Source: Lagopus muta | Lineage: Eukaryota; Chordata; Aves; Galliformes; Phasianidae | DNA: 64,000 bases | Assembly (NCBI RefSeq): GCF_023343835.1 | Contig: NC_064434.1 | Coordinates: 3,391,505 to 3,455,504 of the forward strand | Direction: 5' to 3' | In this document: in pieces, positions 1 to 11,405 of the stretch | Position numbering within the stretch: position 1 is the stretch's first letter | Layout of the letters: the number at the start of each line of letters is the position of its first letter | Notes under the pieces: model-generated | What the model was told of the DNA's origin: nothing | The model's input: the letters and a program-made list of their open reading frames with translations, nothing else | Databases searched by the model: none | Made by a program: the position numbers and the translations under genes

Positions 1-1849
1 CCCCATCCTCAGTGGCACATGAGCAGAGGGGTCAGTCATTTAAGCTGCTCCAAGCACTTTTTTGGTCTCGTCATTTGTTAAGAGATTCTTCAGCAGCCCC
101 AAGTGTAAGCCATTCTCTGGACAGCTTTTCTGACCGTATTCGTTGGGGAAAACTGGACAAACCACGCTGAAGATGCCAGCTGGTGGCACAGGAAAGCTAT
201 ATGGACCCAGGAGGTGAGGATGAAGGGACTGCCTGCTGCTTCACTGAAGGTAATGTCGGAGGCATTTTTCTTTTTGCAGTATCTCCTCGAGTTTGAGAAT
301 TGCTAGTGTCAATGGCCAAGCCTTGCCAAGTGCCAGCATCATGCATTGTAAAGGAATGCTGGGAGTTCTGGGCAGGGCAGTAGATGCTGAGCATGGAGAA
401 GGGGAGGATGTTGAGGTGTCCTTGTGGTCCAAAAAGGACCCCAGACTCACTGCTAAGGTCCAATAGATCAGACCACATCCACCTGCATGTGTCCCATGGC
501 CATGAGAGCAGGTTGGACACAGCCTCACCCTCAGAGGTCTGCCTTCCCTTTGCTGTGGGTCTCACTTTCCTATACCTATATACTATATTCATAGCTATGG
601 GCAGGAAAAGAGCAAGAGGCATGTTTGATTTTCAGCAACATCTTCAAAACAAAAAGGGTTTGATTGGAAGAGCTGGTGTCTGGTGACATGTTGGCTTTTG
701 CCTGGAAGGCGAATCTTCAGTGACCTCAGAGATATGGGGACCACTGAGGAGGAACTGTAGGGTCAGTCAGTGTGGGCTGTGGGGCCCATGGCACCTCCTG
801 GGCAACAAAGGTCCAAATTTGTGCTGATTAATCCTGGAGTAAGGAGCCCAAGGAGTCAGTGCTGGATTCTTCTGGAGTTAACAGAGAGGGAAAGACCCTT
901 TTCTAAACACTCCTGGCCCCTCTCCATGGGTCCTTGCCCCCAGTTGCTCACATTTCTAGCCTGGTAGCAGTGTTATTTGTTTTATTTGGGAATGCACAAT
1001 TCAAGATGTTGAAAGCACAATGTGGTTTCGACCTCCTACCACCTCAGTGCATCCCCCCCCATGGGGAGGAAATGAGATGAGAGGAGAGGGCTCTTTTCTT
1101 GAAGGCTGCATCTCCACACCCCCTCCAAAAGCTTGCCATGATGTCTGCTGGATTCTGGGAGAAAGCTGTGAGCTGGGAATGGTTTGTGATGTGATCAGAA
1201 AAGCCCCAGCCAAACTGTCTTACATGCAGTTGAGAAGGCAAGAAAAATTCCCCACTCATTAAAAAGAAAAATAAATCCTATCAATCATCTTTTTGAAGGG
1301 ATAGGTATCCTAAATTTCACTAATTTCTAAATTTGCATGTATTCAGAATATGGAGGATAAAGGGAAACCTAGGGGGCAAGGATGACAGTTCTGAACCATT
1401 GGGCATAGCTACAGCATCTGCTGTTTGCCCCAGGACAAGCTCTTTGCCTCTGTGCCTCAGTTTCCCCACCTGAAGTACTGGTGAGCAAGTTTTGCATAGG
1501 AGCAGGCTTTCTGCTCTGTTGCAAAGGATCAGAATGGCTAAACAAAATTTGATAGGGTTAAACCAGAATCAAGACAACACTTTAAAAACACTTTAAACTG
1601 AAGATTAGACCAAATAAAGCAGAAAAAACAACACCAAGAATTATTGCATCAATACCTTTTTATACTGAGTTTGAAGTAGTAGAAAACCAAGCAAGGCCAT
1701 TTGTAGTATGGACAGCAGTACTGCCTTTGACACAGCCTTTCCAAATAACCTTGGGCAATTCTTTGATTAGATTCTATGGCTTTTTTTACCCTATTTAGTG
1801 CCTCCCTTTTGTAAGACATGACATAATTGCCTCTTAGGACTAGGTCTTG
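1..1849. other. Intergenic sequence without recognised gene
   Basis: Single-copy looking, AT-moderate DNA at the window edge. The open frames here are short (at most about 140 codons), lack recognisable domains and do not join into a spliced gene. I see no transposon until the CR1 copy that starts near 1850. In other vertebrates this side faces PKHD1, but I found no PKHD1-like exon. Confidence 0.5.
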
Positions 1850-2212
1850 TGGTGGAGCTGGGCTTGTTCAGCCTGGAGAAGAGAAGGCTGCAGGGTGACC
1901 TCATTGCAGCCTGCAGTACCTAAGGGGAGCCCACAAACAGGAGGGGAATCAACTCTTTGAAAAGGTTGATAACAGCAGGACAAGGGGAAATGGTTTTAAA
2001 GGAAAATTTAGGCTGGATGTCAAGGGAAAGTTCTTTGCTATGAGTGGTGAGGTGCTGGAACAGCTGCCCAGAGAGGCTGTGGGTGCCCTGTCCATCCCTG
2101 GAGGTGTTCAAGGCCAGGTTGGATGGGGCCCTGGGCAGCCTGGGCTGCTGTGAAATGTGGAGGTTGGTGGCCCTGAATGTGGTGGGGGGTTGGAGCTTTG
2201 TGAGCCTTGAAG
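1850..2212 (+). mobile_element. CR1 LINE, 5'-truncated 3' end
   Basis: The text runs through the usual CR1 3' landmarks: the GGAGAAGAGAAGGCTGCAGG block, ACAAGGGGAAATGGTTTTAAA, the GTGCTGGAACAGCTGCCCAG block, then CCATCCCTGGAGGTGTTCAA. It continues to GGGGTTGGAGCTTTG but the terminal ATTCTATGATT tail is decayed. It contains part of the reverse transcriptase C-terminus and the 3' UTR only. Confidence 0.9.
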
Positions 2213-3371
2213 AGAAGCATTGGCTCTGGGTGATCAAAAGATAACACCTCAACTGCCCCAGGAGCTGAGCCTCCGGGGTTCCTGTGAAAGAACTGGAGCT
2301 CAGCTCATCAGCTCATGCCCAAAAAAGCCAAGAAGCAATGAGGTTTTGGGCTTCAGAGCTAGGACTTTCTTTAAAAAGCAGTAAGTGGAAGCATGGTTTC
2401 TGAAGCAAACTGTAAGCTCTGAGACAACGCTCGTGAAACAATACCAGAGATCAAAAAAAGCCAGGCATACAAACCTCCTCCAAAACCCAAGTGCCTAAAT
2501 ATAGTCTCTGGCCAGACACAGGCAATATTTTGCAGATAGATGCAAAATTGCTTTGCTCAGTTTTAAGCTTCCTGGATGCTGTGGTTAGGATGGTATTAAA
2601 ATACACACATATGTGCACAGATGTGTCTTCAGGTGGCTATTTTTGGATTCCAAGGCTCAAGTGTTAACTGATTTTGGCAGTGATCACACAGAAAAAAATG
2701 CAAAAGAGGCAAGAAAGTGCTCTGGATGAGTGGTTGCCATTTGGTGTAGATAGATAGGAGGGTAAACTCTAATTGTGCAGATGTTTGGGCTCAAACCCTT
2801 CCTGCAGAGAGGGGCAGAGTATTAGGGAGAGATCTCAACCCATCTGGGTACGAGAATGGCTTTTCCCCCCCTTGGAGGTGCATGGAAGTAGATGATTTAT
2901 TAACCTGTCTCATTCTCTGCACTACAGCCATAGAATCACATCAACACACCTCTCCACCTGTGTCCACGCAGGCAGAGAAATGAAACCTTAAGCAGCCTCC
3001 ATCCTTCTAGGAACAACTGCTGCTGGGGAAGCACGTGTCACACAGTCCAAGGGTTGAAAAAACATCTTGACAACGAGCCCAGATGAGTGAGTGCCTGAAT
3101 GCCAGGCCTTGTCAGAGAGCCCATCTAGGGAGTATCGCCTGCCCTGCTGTCCTCGGGGGCCGAATGACGGTGGCCACAGCCATCCTTTGAGGACAGCTGT
3201 CCTATTCTTCCCTCCTTCTCTTCCTCACACCAGGCAGGGACAGATGTGGCTCTGAATATGTCTCAGATGATTGGGTTACTCTCAGCAGGCACGTTCTGCT
3301 GGCTCTCGGTTTGCATATATCTGCCGCTCACAATGAATACAGTTTTCCTAGACAGTCACAGGATCAGAGTG

Positions 3372-3455
3372 TGAATCACCAAATGGCTCGGGTTGGAAGG
3401 AACCCCAAGGACCATCAAGTTCCAACCCCCCTGCCACAGACAGAGCTGCCAACTG
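3372..3455 (-). mobile_element. CR1 LINE fragment (extreme 3' end)
   Basis: AATCACCAAATGGCTCGGGT followed by GGAAGGAACCCCAAGGACCA and the CAAGTTCCAACCCCCCTGCC block is the reverse complement of a CR1 3' terminus. Only about 80 bp remain. Confidence 0.8.
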
Positions 3456-4072
3456 CTAGTCAGAATGATCTTTTCTCTAAATGGATGCATTTAAACCCCA
3501 CAATCTCCCATCATTGCAGGCTTTTGTTGTTGCTCTTGTGAGCCTTTCACATTTAGGTGTGTGCCCCATTCATCTCTGTAGCTTTTTCTAATATCTATAA
3601 TTTCCAAATCCATGGTTTTTTTCCATTGTACGTTTTCATTTTATTTTTTAAAATCTTTGAACAGTGTGCAAAGCCCATCCTCCCAAGCCTTTAATGGAAC
3701 AGATCCAGTTCATTCAAGGCAGTGAATTTAACAACAATCTTCCTCAAGTTGGGTTTTAAGACCATTAGTGATTGCCTTTCTATACCCACATAAGTTTGTA
3801 AACTCCCAGACCATACAGAGTACCAGGATGTTATGTAAGAAATGAATGCTTGCCCTCCTGCATGCTTGGGATCAAGAATATCCCAAGAGATGAGGCTTGT
3901 TTCATCTCTAATCACTCTGAACCCTCTGTCTAGTCTCAGAATTTGTACAGTGATTTGATGAAGGCCTATGCAAAGAACATACCAACATCCAATGGTGATA
4001 AAAATCCCTTAAAATAGTTTCCATGTATGTTAATGATGTCTAGAAAATGCAGGTATGAAAACGTAGACTTGG

Positions 4073-4275
4073 ATCTCCAACCCCAGCCCACCCCACCATG
4101 CCCACTGTATCCCTCAGTGCCACATCCCTACAGTTCTGCAACACCTCCACGGATGGTGACCCCACCACCTCCCTGCAGCTGTGCCACTGCAGCATTGCTC
4201 TTTATTAGAACTTTATTTTTCCCTAATATTCCACCTGCACCTCCCCTGGCACAACTTTCGGCCATCACCTTTAAA
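4073..4275 (-). mobile_element. CR1 LINE fragment, older subfamily
   Basis: The blocks CCACCATGCCCACTGTATCC, CTCAGTGCCACATCCCTACA and CTCCACGGATGGTGACCCCA match the 3' UTR of the CR1 subfamily also seen on the same strand at 16.06 and 58.65 kb. The match fades near CCCTAATATTCCACCTG. The tail end is missing. Confidence 0.7.
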
Positions 4276-5249
4276 ACTCTTCAGCTCAGTTCAGAAAAAA
4301 AAAAGCAATATGGAAAAACTTTGAAAAGTAGTGATCTTGGGCAAGAGCCCAATAAAATGCTTGATAAAGATGACTGCAGCTCATGAATGAATAAGAATTT
4401 TCCTCAGTTATCTTTACTCCTTCTTTTTCTATAGTGCTGTTTCCTTAGATTGAATTTTGGAGTAAAATTCTGAATTTTGTTTATTTCCTTCTGTTTTTCC
4501 TAGCTAGCAAATTTCCATTTTACATTACAGCCCATAGAAATGCAAATCCCTCTTCCTGCCCTCACCTTTAACATCTGGCCTCCCACTCCAGTCCATAATG
4601 GCACATGTGTTCACCCTGCTGCCTTCCCTCTCTGACACGTACTGGGGCAAAACTGAATTCATAAACTTTTGTGCAAATGAATGAGAAGCAAGCAATCTGG
4701 GGTCGAAGGCATGGGCTACCCTAAAACAAATTTACTTGTCAATCACACTATTTTTCGTCTAAAGGAGAGAATCTCTTAGGACAGTTGACTGTTTCAGTAG
4801 ACCCTATTCCATCTTGCTTGCAGCCCCAAATGTGGCACAGCAATAAAAAAAGGTTGGTCCTATCTACCACATTAAGTTTTTATGTTTGTTAATTTTTAAA
4901 GAAGTGCAAATCCAGTAACCAGCTCAACTCCAAGTGAGGGTGAGGATGAGCAGCGCCATGCGATGGACTTCCATCCTGAACCCTTCTGTAGCCATAAATT
5001 GTGTAACAACACATAACTTATGAGGGCAGAGATAAAAACTGGTGGGAAGAAAAACCAAAATGCCTGAGTTTGAGGCATGAAAAATCAGAAATGTCAAATA
5101 CTGGGGGAAGTTGCAAAACAGAAAGTTTCTCAAGTAGCATTATGCAGTGGAGTGCTCTAGCACAGGGTAGGATGGAGAACCACCCCACGGAGAGCAGCTG
5201 ATGTGAGCCTTTCTTCAGCTGGGATTGTTCCTTAGTATTTTGGCTAGAA

Positions 5250-5400
5250 AGAATCACACAGCATGATGGAATGGGACCTCTGGGTCCATCTGGTCCAACC
5301 CCTGATCAAGCAGGGCTACTAGAGGACCAAGTCCAGATGGTCCTTTAATATCTCCAAGGAGAGATACTCCATCTGTGCCTGAGCAACCTGTTCCATGAAG
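5250..5400 (-). mobile_element. CR1 LINE fragment
   Basis: AGAATCACACAGCATGATGG, GGACCTCTGGGTCCATCTGG and TCCAACCCCTGATCAAGCAG form a CR1 3' end in reverse orientation, extending to CTGAGCAACCTGTTCC. It is diverged from the commoner copies. Confidence 0.75.
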
Positions 5401-6079
5401 AAGAGAAGACATGGGAGAAATCTTATTTTCTTTACCTGTCCTATATACTTGTTTGGACTGGTAGCAAAATATTAGGTTAACTTCCCTTCTCACCTCCATC
5501 TTCAGAGATGTTTCCAGCTCTTAGGACATCATCCTTGTGAATCTGATACATGGACAAATTGACTCCAACCAGTTTTTATTCCCAAACATTGCCATAGGTC
5601 CCTTAGGAATCTCCAGCATCCCTGAGCATACCTGCCCCATCAAGAACATGCAACAAACCCCAAACCAAGCGCTCAGTAAAGGAGTGGAAAGGGAGGGACA
5701 ATGGTGGCAGATGTGGTGCTGGCCAATTGACCCAAGCTTGACCCTGCTTTGGGCAAAGAGATGGACAAGAGGCCTCCAAAAGTCCCTAACCAAAAGGATT
5801 CTGTAACTCTACGGCTTAAAATCTCTTTTCTTAAGAACCAGACCAGGCTCCAGTGAGATGCTGTCTGGTTTATACTGGGTTGCCTGCTTGGCTAAGTAGC
5901 TCTCCATCCATTGTGGCTGGATGAGCAACTACTTTTCCTGATCAGGACATTTGTAGCAATAATAATAATATTTTGGTGTTCCTGCTGCTTTCCCAAGGAG
6001 AAAGCAGATCACCAGCTCTGAAACACAGCTGAGGAGAAATGCTGCCTCTCCAGGTGTTCCCAGAGGTCACGATCCAGAC

Positions 6080-6172
6080 TTCTCTTATGAGATGACATGC
6101 TTCTTTATATCCCCATATGGATTAGGCTGCTATGGAATGTAAGGAAGTGTGTGGTTTCAAGGAGACATCGCC
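6080..6172 (+). ncRNA. MIR206: miR-206 precursor hairpin
   Basis: The mature miR-206-3p arm lies at 6133-6154, starting TGGAATGTAAGGAAGTGTGT, and is identical over its length to the vertebrate miRNA as I know it. The seed GGAATGT is that of the miR-1/206 family. The opposite arm at about 6095-6117 (ACATGCTTCTTTATATCC) pairs with it, and the loop CCATATGGATTAGGCTGC lies between. miR-206 is skeletal-muscle specific. It promotes myogenic differentiation by silencing messages such as those of HDAC4 and PAX7 (established knowledge). In mammals it sits upstream of IL17A and shares a host lncRNA, linc-MD1, with miR-133b. Here the partner lies 4.9 kb downstream on the same strand. Host transcript exons cannot be placed from sequence alone. 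Confidence 0.96.
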
Positions 6173-7159
6173 AGTGTCCTCTGCTTCCAGCTACTGCAAG
6201 GAATCAAGTATTGCTTTCTGTATCTGCATTTTACTTGAATTTGACTTAATTCACAAAGCTATCTATAGTCAGGCAGTGTGTATTCATTCTACAGGATTCT
6301 CTGTGGCAGTGGAAAGCACATGACAGCAAAGATGTACCCTGCATGTGCTTCCCCAAAAATCAGCTATCTGAGTGTGGCCTCCTCCCAAACAAAGTAGTAT
6401 TTGCACTGTCCCAAAAGGTCTTCTCAAGAGGATTTGGCAAATCATTGCAGCCCAATAGGCTTGGTAGTTGCTACCCATTCTCACGTGGTGGAAAACACTT
6501 TGGATTTAGTGCCATGGACAAAGAATTGCATAACAATGGACAAGGAGTGAGAATGAGTATGCATGGGCAATCTAGACTTCACATCAGTGACAAAAGTCTC
6601 CTTCCTGCTCCCAGTGATTCATAATAAGGTCCTCAGTAATGGCATTAAAATTTATGATAAAGATGTAGGAATGGTTGTATTGGATCAGTCGAGACAAAGC
6701 CAACACTGTTACTCTGAGCCTACTGGACCCACAGTAGACAGAGTGGGTTATACAGAACTTTGCATGGTGCAAAGCAGGCACAAAGACTTTCCAAAAACAG
6801 TGGGCTTTTTTGCCTATATCTGTATTATTACAGCTCAAGGTAGTCTCTCTGCATGCACAAATCTCTCATCCTTGTCTTTACTCTATTGATGCTGTGTAGC
6901 AATGAGTTCAGTATATTTTTTTGTGAACAGCAAGACTGTGACCAGTTGCCTTTCTACCATGTGGGACAGCCTGGAGATACTGTAGATATCCTGAATACCC
7001 TGTTCCAAGGAACTGAGGAGCTCAAACCATGCATTACCTTCCTCCTCTCTAAGCTTAATACTCAAAACTTAAGCAGCATTCCATCAGTCTTAGTTTATTT
7101 TAAGCAGGTATCCAGGAAAACATTTTGTATTCTACAATGACAGGGTTGTTGTTACCAGA

Positions 7160-7392
7160 GGAGGTTTAGGTTGGACATAAGGAAGAACTATTTCTCTCAG
7201 AGAGTGGTCAGGCACTGGAATGGCTGCCCAGGGAGGTGGTGGAGTTGCCGTCCCTGGCAGTGTTCAAGAGGCATCTGGGTGATGTGCTACGAGATATGGG
7301 TTAGTGCTTGTGGTAGCAGTGGTGATGGGAGGATGGTTGGACTAGATGATCTTGTAGGTCCTTTCCAACCTTGGGTTCTATGATTCTATGTT
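7160..7392 (+). mobile_element. CR1 LINE, 3' end with intact tail
   Basis: The element reads AGGTTTAGGTTGGACATAAG, AGAGTGGTCAGGCACTGGAA, then TTGGACTAGATGATCTTGTA and ends CTATGATTCTATG, the typical CR1 terminus. It lies between the two muscle microRNAs. Confidence 0.88.
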
Positions 7393-8830
7393 TCAATATG
7401 GCCAAAGTTTTGGAAGGTCTTCAGACGCTGATTTTCCATGGGAAAGTGTCGTAATTCTGGCCCCTCAAAATGCTCTCAATGAACTTCATCTATGTAGAAG
7501 CTTAAGGACATGTCTACACTGCTCACAACTTAGTTTTAACCTGGCTATGAGTGGTACTGCTAGCAGGCAGACCTAGTAATTCAGCAAATCCATGCCCATG
7601 CAGTTGTCCAACTTCGAGGCTAGTTGCATCATTTGGCTGGCTGTGCTGCTAAAGGCAGTACTGGAGCCAGCTAGCTTCAGTCACTACAGCTTATATTCCT
7701 TGCTGTCATACTCCACAGAGGATTTGGCATCCAGGAGTCCAAGTTTCATTGTCTGCATCACTACTAGTTCTCTAAATAGTGCCAGGGCCAGTGTTCCTGT
7801 CCTCAAACCAATGGGGAAAAGGAATGACTGACTGTTCAATTCACTCATCTTCTTAAACAGATGCTCAGTCTCCTTCCTAGGAATGGTTCCTGGATGTGCC
7901 AATTCCCAAACTGAGCTCGGGAACTGTTAGGATCGCTGCTAGCTGACACAGGTGAAAACTGGGCCATCAGCAGTGCTCAACACAGCAGAAACCACTGAGC
8001 TCCTGTGCTTGTACTTCAGCACTAGATAATATACCAATAAAGACCATGAAACCAATGACATTTATGTTCCTCAGACACCAAGACACTTTGCAAAATTTCG
8101 GTCTGAATCAAAATGAAGGCTTCTGCATCTGACCTAAGCCTTGTGGTCTCCTAGATGTAATTTAGGAAGGTCAAACATCGTCAGTTATTTCATCGTGCCT
8201 TTTTTTCTACAGGTTTAACTCTTAAGTTATGGAGACTATTTGAGCAGAGAAACACAGTAGCAGCAAGTGACCCTATTTTTTTAGTGTGGGAGTATGAATA
8301 CTGACCTCTGTCTTTTTCCTGGCTTTGCTGATCAGCCCATTGCTCGCATCTCCAACATGGCAATTCACTTTGCACCTGAAGGACTCCTGATCTCTTAAGA
8401 CTTTGGAGTCTTTAATCTCATGTAGCCATAGGAGCAACCATGCATGGTGAGAAATCAGGAATAAACTATTGTTAGGCAAGTTCTGTGGAGCCCTCAGTGT
8501 TTGTTTCCTCCCTCATGTCAGAAGCTGCAGGGAGAAAATGACCATTAGAGGTGATGCCTACAGTAGATCTCAGTCAGGCTCCTATGTATCCTTCCAAGTC
8601 TTCCTTTCCTCTCTAACTTCTGACTCTTATTGTTGTTAAATGGAAGATGAGGCAATGGAGAGGCCTCTCCTCGCCTGTCCCATGAAGATGATGTGTTTCA
8701 TGCCCTGTGAAATACAGAATAGATGGGTTGAGGTTCTCCTGGGAGGTGAGTACAGCTATCTATCTTTGAACCACTTGCCCAAAATCACCCAAAAGAGTTA
8801 AAAAAAAAAAAACAGAGCCAAGACTTGATG
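7393..8830. other. Spacer between miR-206 and miR-133b
   Basis: No coding exon, hairpin or transposon was recognised here. If a linc-MD1-like host transcript exists in this species, this stretch would be intronic or exonic sequence of it, but nothing in the bases marks exons. Confidence 0.4.
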
Positions 8831-9163
8831 CTCTGCTCTACTCTACTCTACTCTACTCTACTCTACTCTACCCTACCCTACTCTACTCTACTCTATTTTA
8901 CCCTACTCTACTCTACTCTTCTCCACCCTACCCTACTCTACTCTACTCTACTCTACCCTGCTCTGCTCTACTCTACTCTACCCTGCTCTGCTCTACTCTA
9001 CTCTATCCTACTCTACTCTACCCTACCCTACTCTGCTCTACTCTATTTTACCCTACCCTACTCTACTCTACTCTATTCTACCCTACTCTACTCTACTCTG
9101 CTCTGCTCTACTCTACTCTATCCTACTCTGCTCTACCCTATTCCACTCTAATCTACTCTACTC
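8831..9163 (+). repeat. CTCTA pentanucleotide satellite
   Basis: About 333 bp of tandem CTCTA, roughly 65 units, with interspersed variants CCCTA, CTCTG, TTTTA and TTCTA. Variants recur in blocks (for example paired CCCTG CTCTG), which suggests expansion by multi-unit steps. Fifteen bases equal five codons, so one frame stays open as a low-complexity Tyr-Ser-Thr-Leu-Leu type run. This is not a gene. Confidence 0.97.
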
Positions 9164-10610
9164 AGAAAACAAGGCTGGGGAAGAAAGTAACACCTAGCTG
9201 TAAATTCATACAAAATAGAGCTTTAGAACATTTCAGGGTTCTCCTGATCAACTCAGTTCAAAGAAAGCAAAAGAGGCAAAACTTCCCTGTGGTCCTGAGT
9301 AGGCTGTGGTTGTCTCCCGTGAGCAAAGGCAGGACTCAGCTTCAGAGCCACAAAGTTCAGCATCTACAGATATAGCTGCACACTCGTTTTGTATTCTGTG
9401 GAGAGCTGGACTTTGCCTGAAAAGATGCTTCTGATCTCTTTGGAGATATGCCAAGAATATACTAGTGCTTTGTAGCTGTTATACAAGTATATCCTATGCC
9501 ACTCCTTCGTCACATGTGGTGTGTCTCAGGCAGCCCGTGGCCCCTCAGATGATGCCAGATGTGTATGTGTTGGCAAACAAAGCAGCCCTTCTGGCTTGTC
9601 AGCTGAATCTGTCCGCAGTCTGTGTAAATTTGGGTTTTAAATGTGGAGCTGAGTCCCACCCCTCATTTACTCTCTGCAGCTGTCCCCAGCTTGCCGGATC
9701 CTGCAAGAAGCACTAACTTGCTGCAGAACGTTAGCCAGGATTAAGTTACAGGCACACACTTGCAAGGACACATGAGAAGAAATAACTCAGACTCATTGTG
9801 CAGATATGGGGCTAAGGTTCAGGAAAGCTTCTAGCCTGGCTGGGGGTCAAGGCTGTCACGATTTTAACTCTGGTTAAAAAAAGTCCAACCATCGAATGTC
9901 TGTGCTCACCCTCTGATTGAATAAAAGACTTTCAAGGACTGCTCTAATTCTTCCTCCAAATTTGCAATAGTCCAGTGATGAGAGAGTGCATGAAGTGAGT
10001 TTTGCAGCTAATTGTTTGCTTGAGATGTCCTTTTGGCAGCAAGATGCCTCCATAGGAAATATGGAGCTTATGTTGCTGATGCTCTCTTTGCTGCTGAATA
10101 GCCTTGATGAAGCAAAGCAAAAGCCTGAAGAAAAGGGAAAGCCTGAAGAAGACAGAAGAATCCTCAGGTTACACAGATTAATATTCCTCCCATTGTGAGC
10201 ACTGAGCGGGGAAGCAGAGTTGAAAACAAAAAGAAACCACCTCCAAATTAAGATATTTTTCAGAGAAGAAAACTGTACCAAGGCCTTAAGACATTACACG
10301 ACCATGGGAAGGGGCCTGTGCGCAGTATTGACAAAATGCTGCTTTTGTCCTGTTTGGAAGCTGCCCTGCACCCCGCTGCTCATGCTCTCCTGCAGCTGTC
10401 TCCTTGCCCCGGCTCCCAGGTACAGCTGGAGGCACTGGGGGCTCTGAAAAATGATGCCTGAGTGACAACTGGCAGGTGACTTCCCTTCAATGCACAAAGG
10501 AGGGAGCCTTCCTCCATCCTCCTGCCGGTTTTCTCTTTGTCCTTTATTTCATTTCAAGGGGAAAGAGGAAAAACAGGGAGAAAGAAAGTGGCAGGAATAA
10601 ATCAGCTGTG
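9164..10610. other. Spacer upstream of miR-133b
   Basis: No gene recognised. A 135-codon frame on the minus strand (9874-10281) has no recognisable domain and no splice context. I treat it as chance. Confidence 0.4.
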
Positions 10611-10802
10611 TGGAAAATTTTTTGCTATGAGAGTGGTGAGGTGCTGGAACAGCTGCCCAGAGAGGCTGTGGATGCCCCGTCCATCCCTGGAGGTGTTCAG
10701 GGCCAGGTTGGGCAGCCTGGGCTGCTATGAAATGTGGAGGTTGGTGGCCCTGCCTGTAGCAGGGGGTTGGAGATTAATGATCCTTGGGGTCCCTTCCAAC
10801 TC
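10611..10802 (+). mobile_element. CR1 LINE, 3' end
   Basis: TTTGCTATGAGAGTGGTGAG, GTGCTGGAACAGCTGCCCAG, TCCATCCCTGGAGGTGTTCA and a closing GGGGTCCCTTCCAACTC are CR1. The ATTCTATG tail is missing. The element stops about 135 bp before the miR-133b hairpin. Confidence 0.9.
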
Positions 10803-10936
10803 TCCTAAGCTGCTGTCCTGTGAGTGCTGTGCCACCCTTCCCCACCTCGATGCAGTGGTTGGCACCAGTGCTCCTCTATAACCTCTCTACTTCCTCCTGC
10901 AGGTGAGGCACAGCGAAGCCAAGCAAATTACATGCT

Positions 10937-11036
10937 CAGGAGCTATGCTCTGCTCTGGCTGGTCAAACGGAACCAAGCCCGTCTTCCTTGGAGGTTTGGT
11001 CCCCTTCAACCAGCTATAGCAGTGTTGAAAACATCG
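10937..11036 (+). ncRNA. MIR133B: miR-133b precursor hairpin
   Basis: The mature 3p arm is at 10995-11016 and begins TTTGGTCCCCTTCAACCAGC; its final bases are TA. The 5p arm at about 10958-10979 contains GCTGGTCAAACGGAACCAAG and pairs with it across a loop holding CGTCTTCCTTGGAG. Outside the Drosha cut the stem continues as GCTATGCTCTGCTCTG against ATAGCAGTGTTG. miR-133b is a muscle miRNA. In mammals it is co-transcribed with miR-206 and its targets include MAML1 and SRF (family knowledge). Strand, order and about 5 kb spacing relative to miR-206 match the mammalian arrangement upstream of IL17A. An open frame of 98 codons crosses the hairpin and is not a gene. Confidence 0.97.
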
Positions 11037-11310
11037 CACCAGGAAAGACTGCCTCCGTCCATCTCAGCTCAACCTGACAGCCTCTCCTCCTGCATGGATC
11101 TGCTGCCCCTGAGGAAATGAGTCACCACAAAAGATTTGGGACAGGTTTTGACTTTACTAAGCTTCTCTGCAAGAGTGCTTGCCCTTGCAAGGTCCACATG
11201 ACCCTACCTGCTCAGCATTACCACAGATCCAAAATATCACGTAGAAGGCTTGCAGGCTCTGCAGCATTCAGCTGGTTTCACACGGAGAATGTGAATCCCC
11301 ACCATTCCCA

Positions 11311-11405
11311 CATGGAATCATAGAATGGGTTTGGGTTGGAAGGGACCTTTAAGATCATCCAGTTCCAACCCCCTGCTCTAGGCAGGGAGACACCCTCTGA
11401 ACCAC
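11311..11405 (-). mobile_element. CR1 LINE fragment (3' end)
   Basis: GGAATCATAGAATGGGTTTG, GGTTGGAAGGGACCTTTAAG and ATCATCCAGTTCCAACCCCC are a reverse-oriented CR1 terminus, about 95 bp. Confidence 0.85.

Noticed and set aside
1-6000. Possible PKHD1 exons, since PKHD1 lies on this side in mammals
   Set aside because: No open frame with flanking splice sites and PKHD1-like sequence was found; the gene probably lies outside the window.
8825-9151. 108-codon frame of Tyr-Ser-Thr-Leu-Leu repeats
   Set aside because: It is the translation of the CTCTA satellite.
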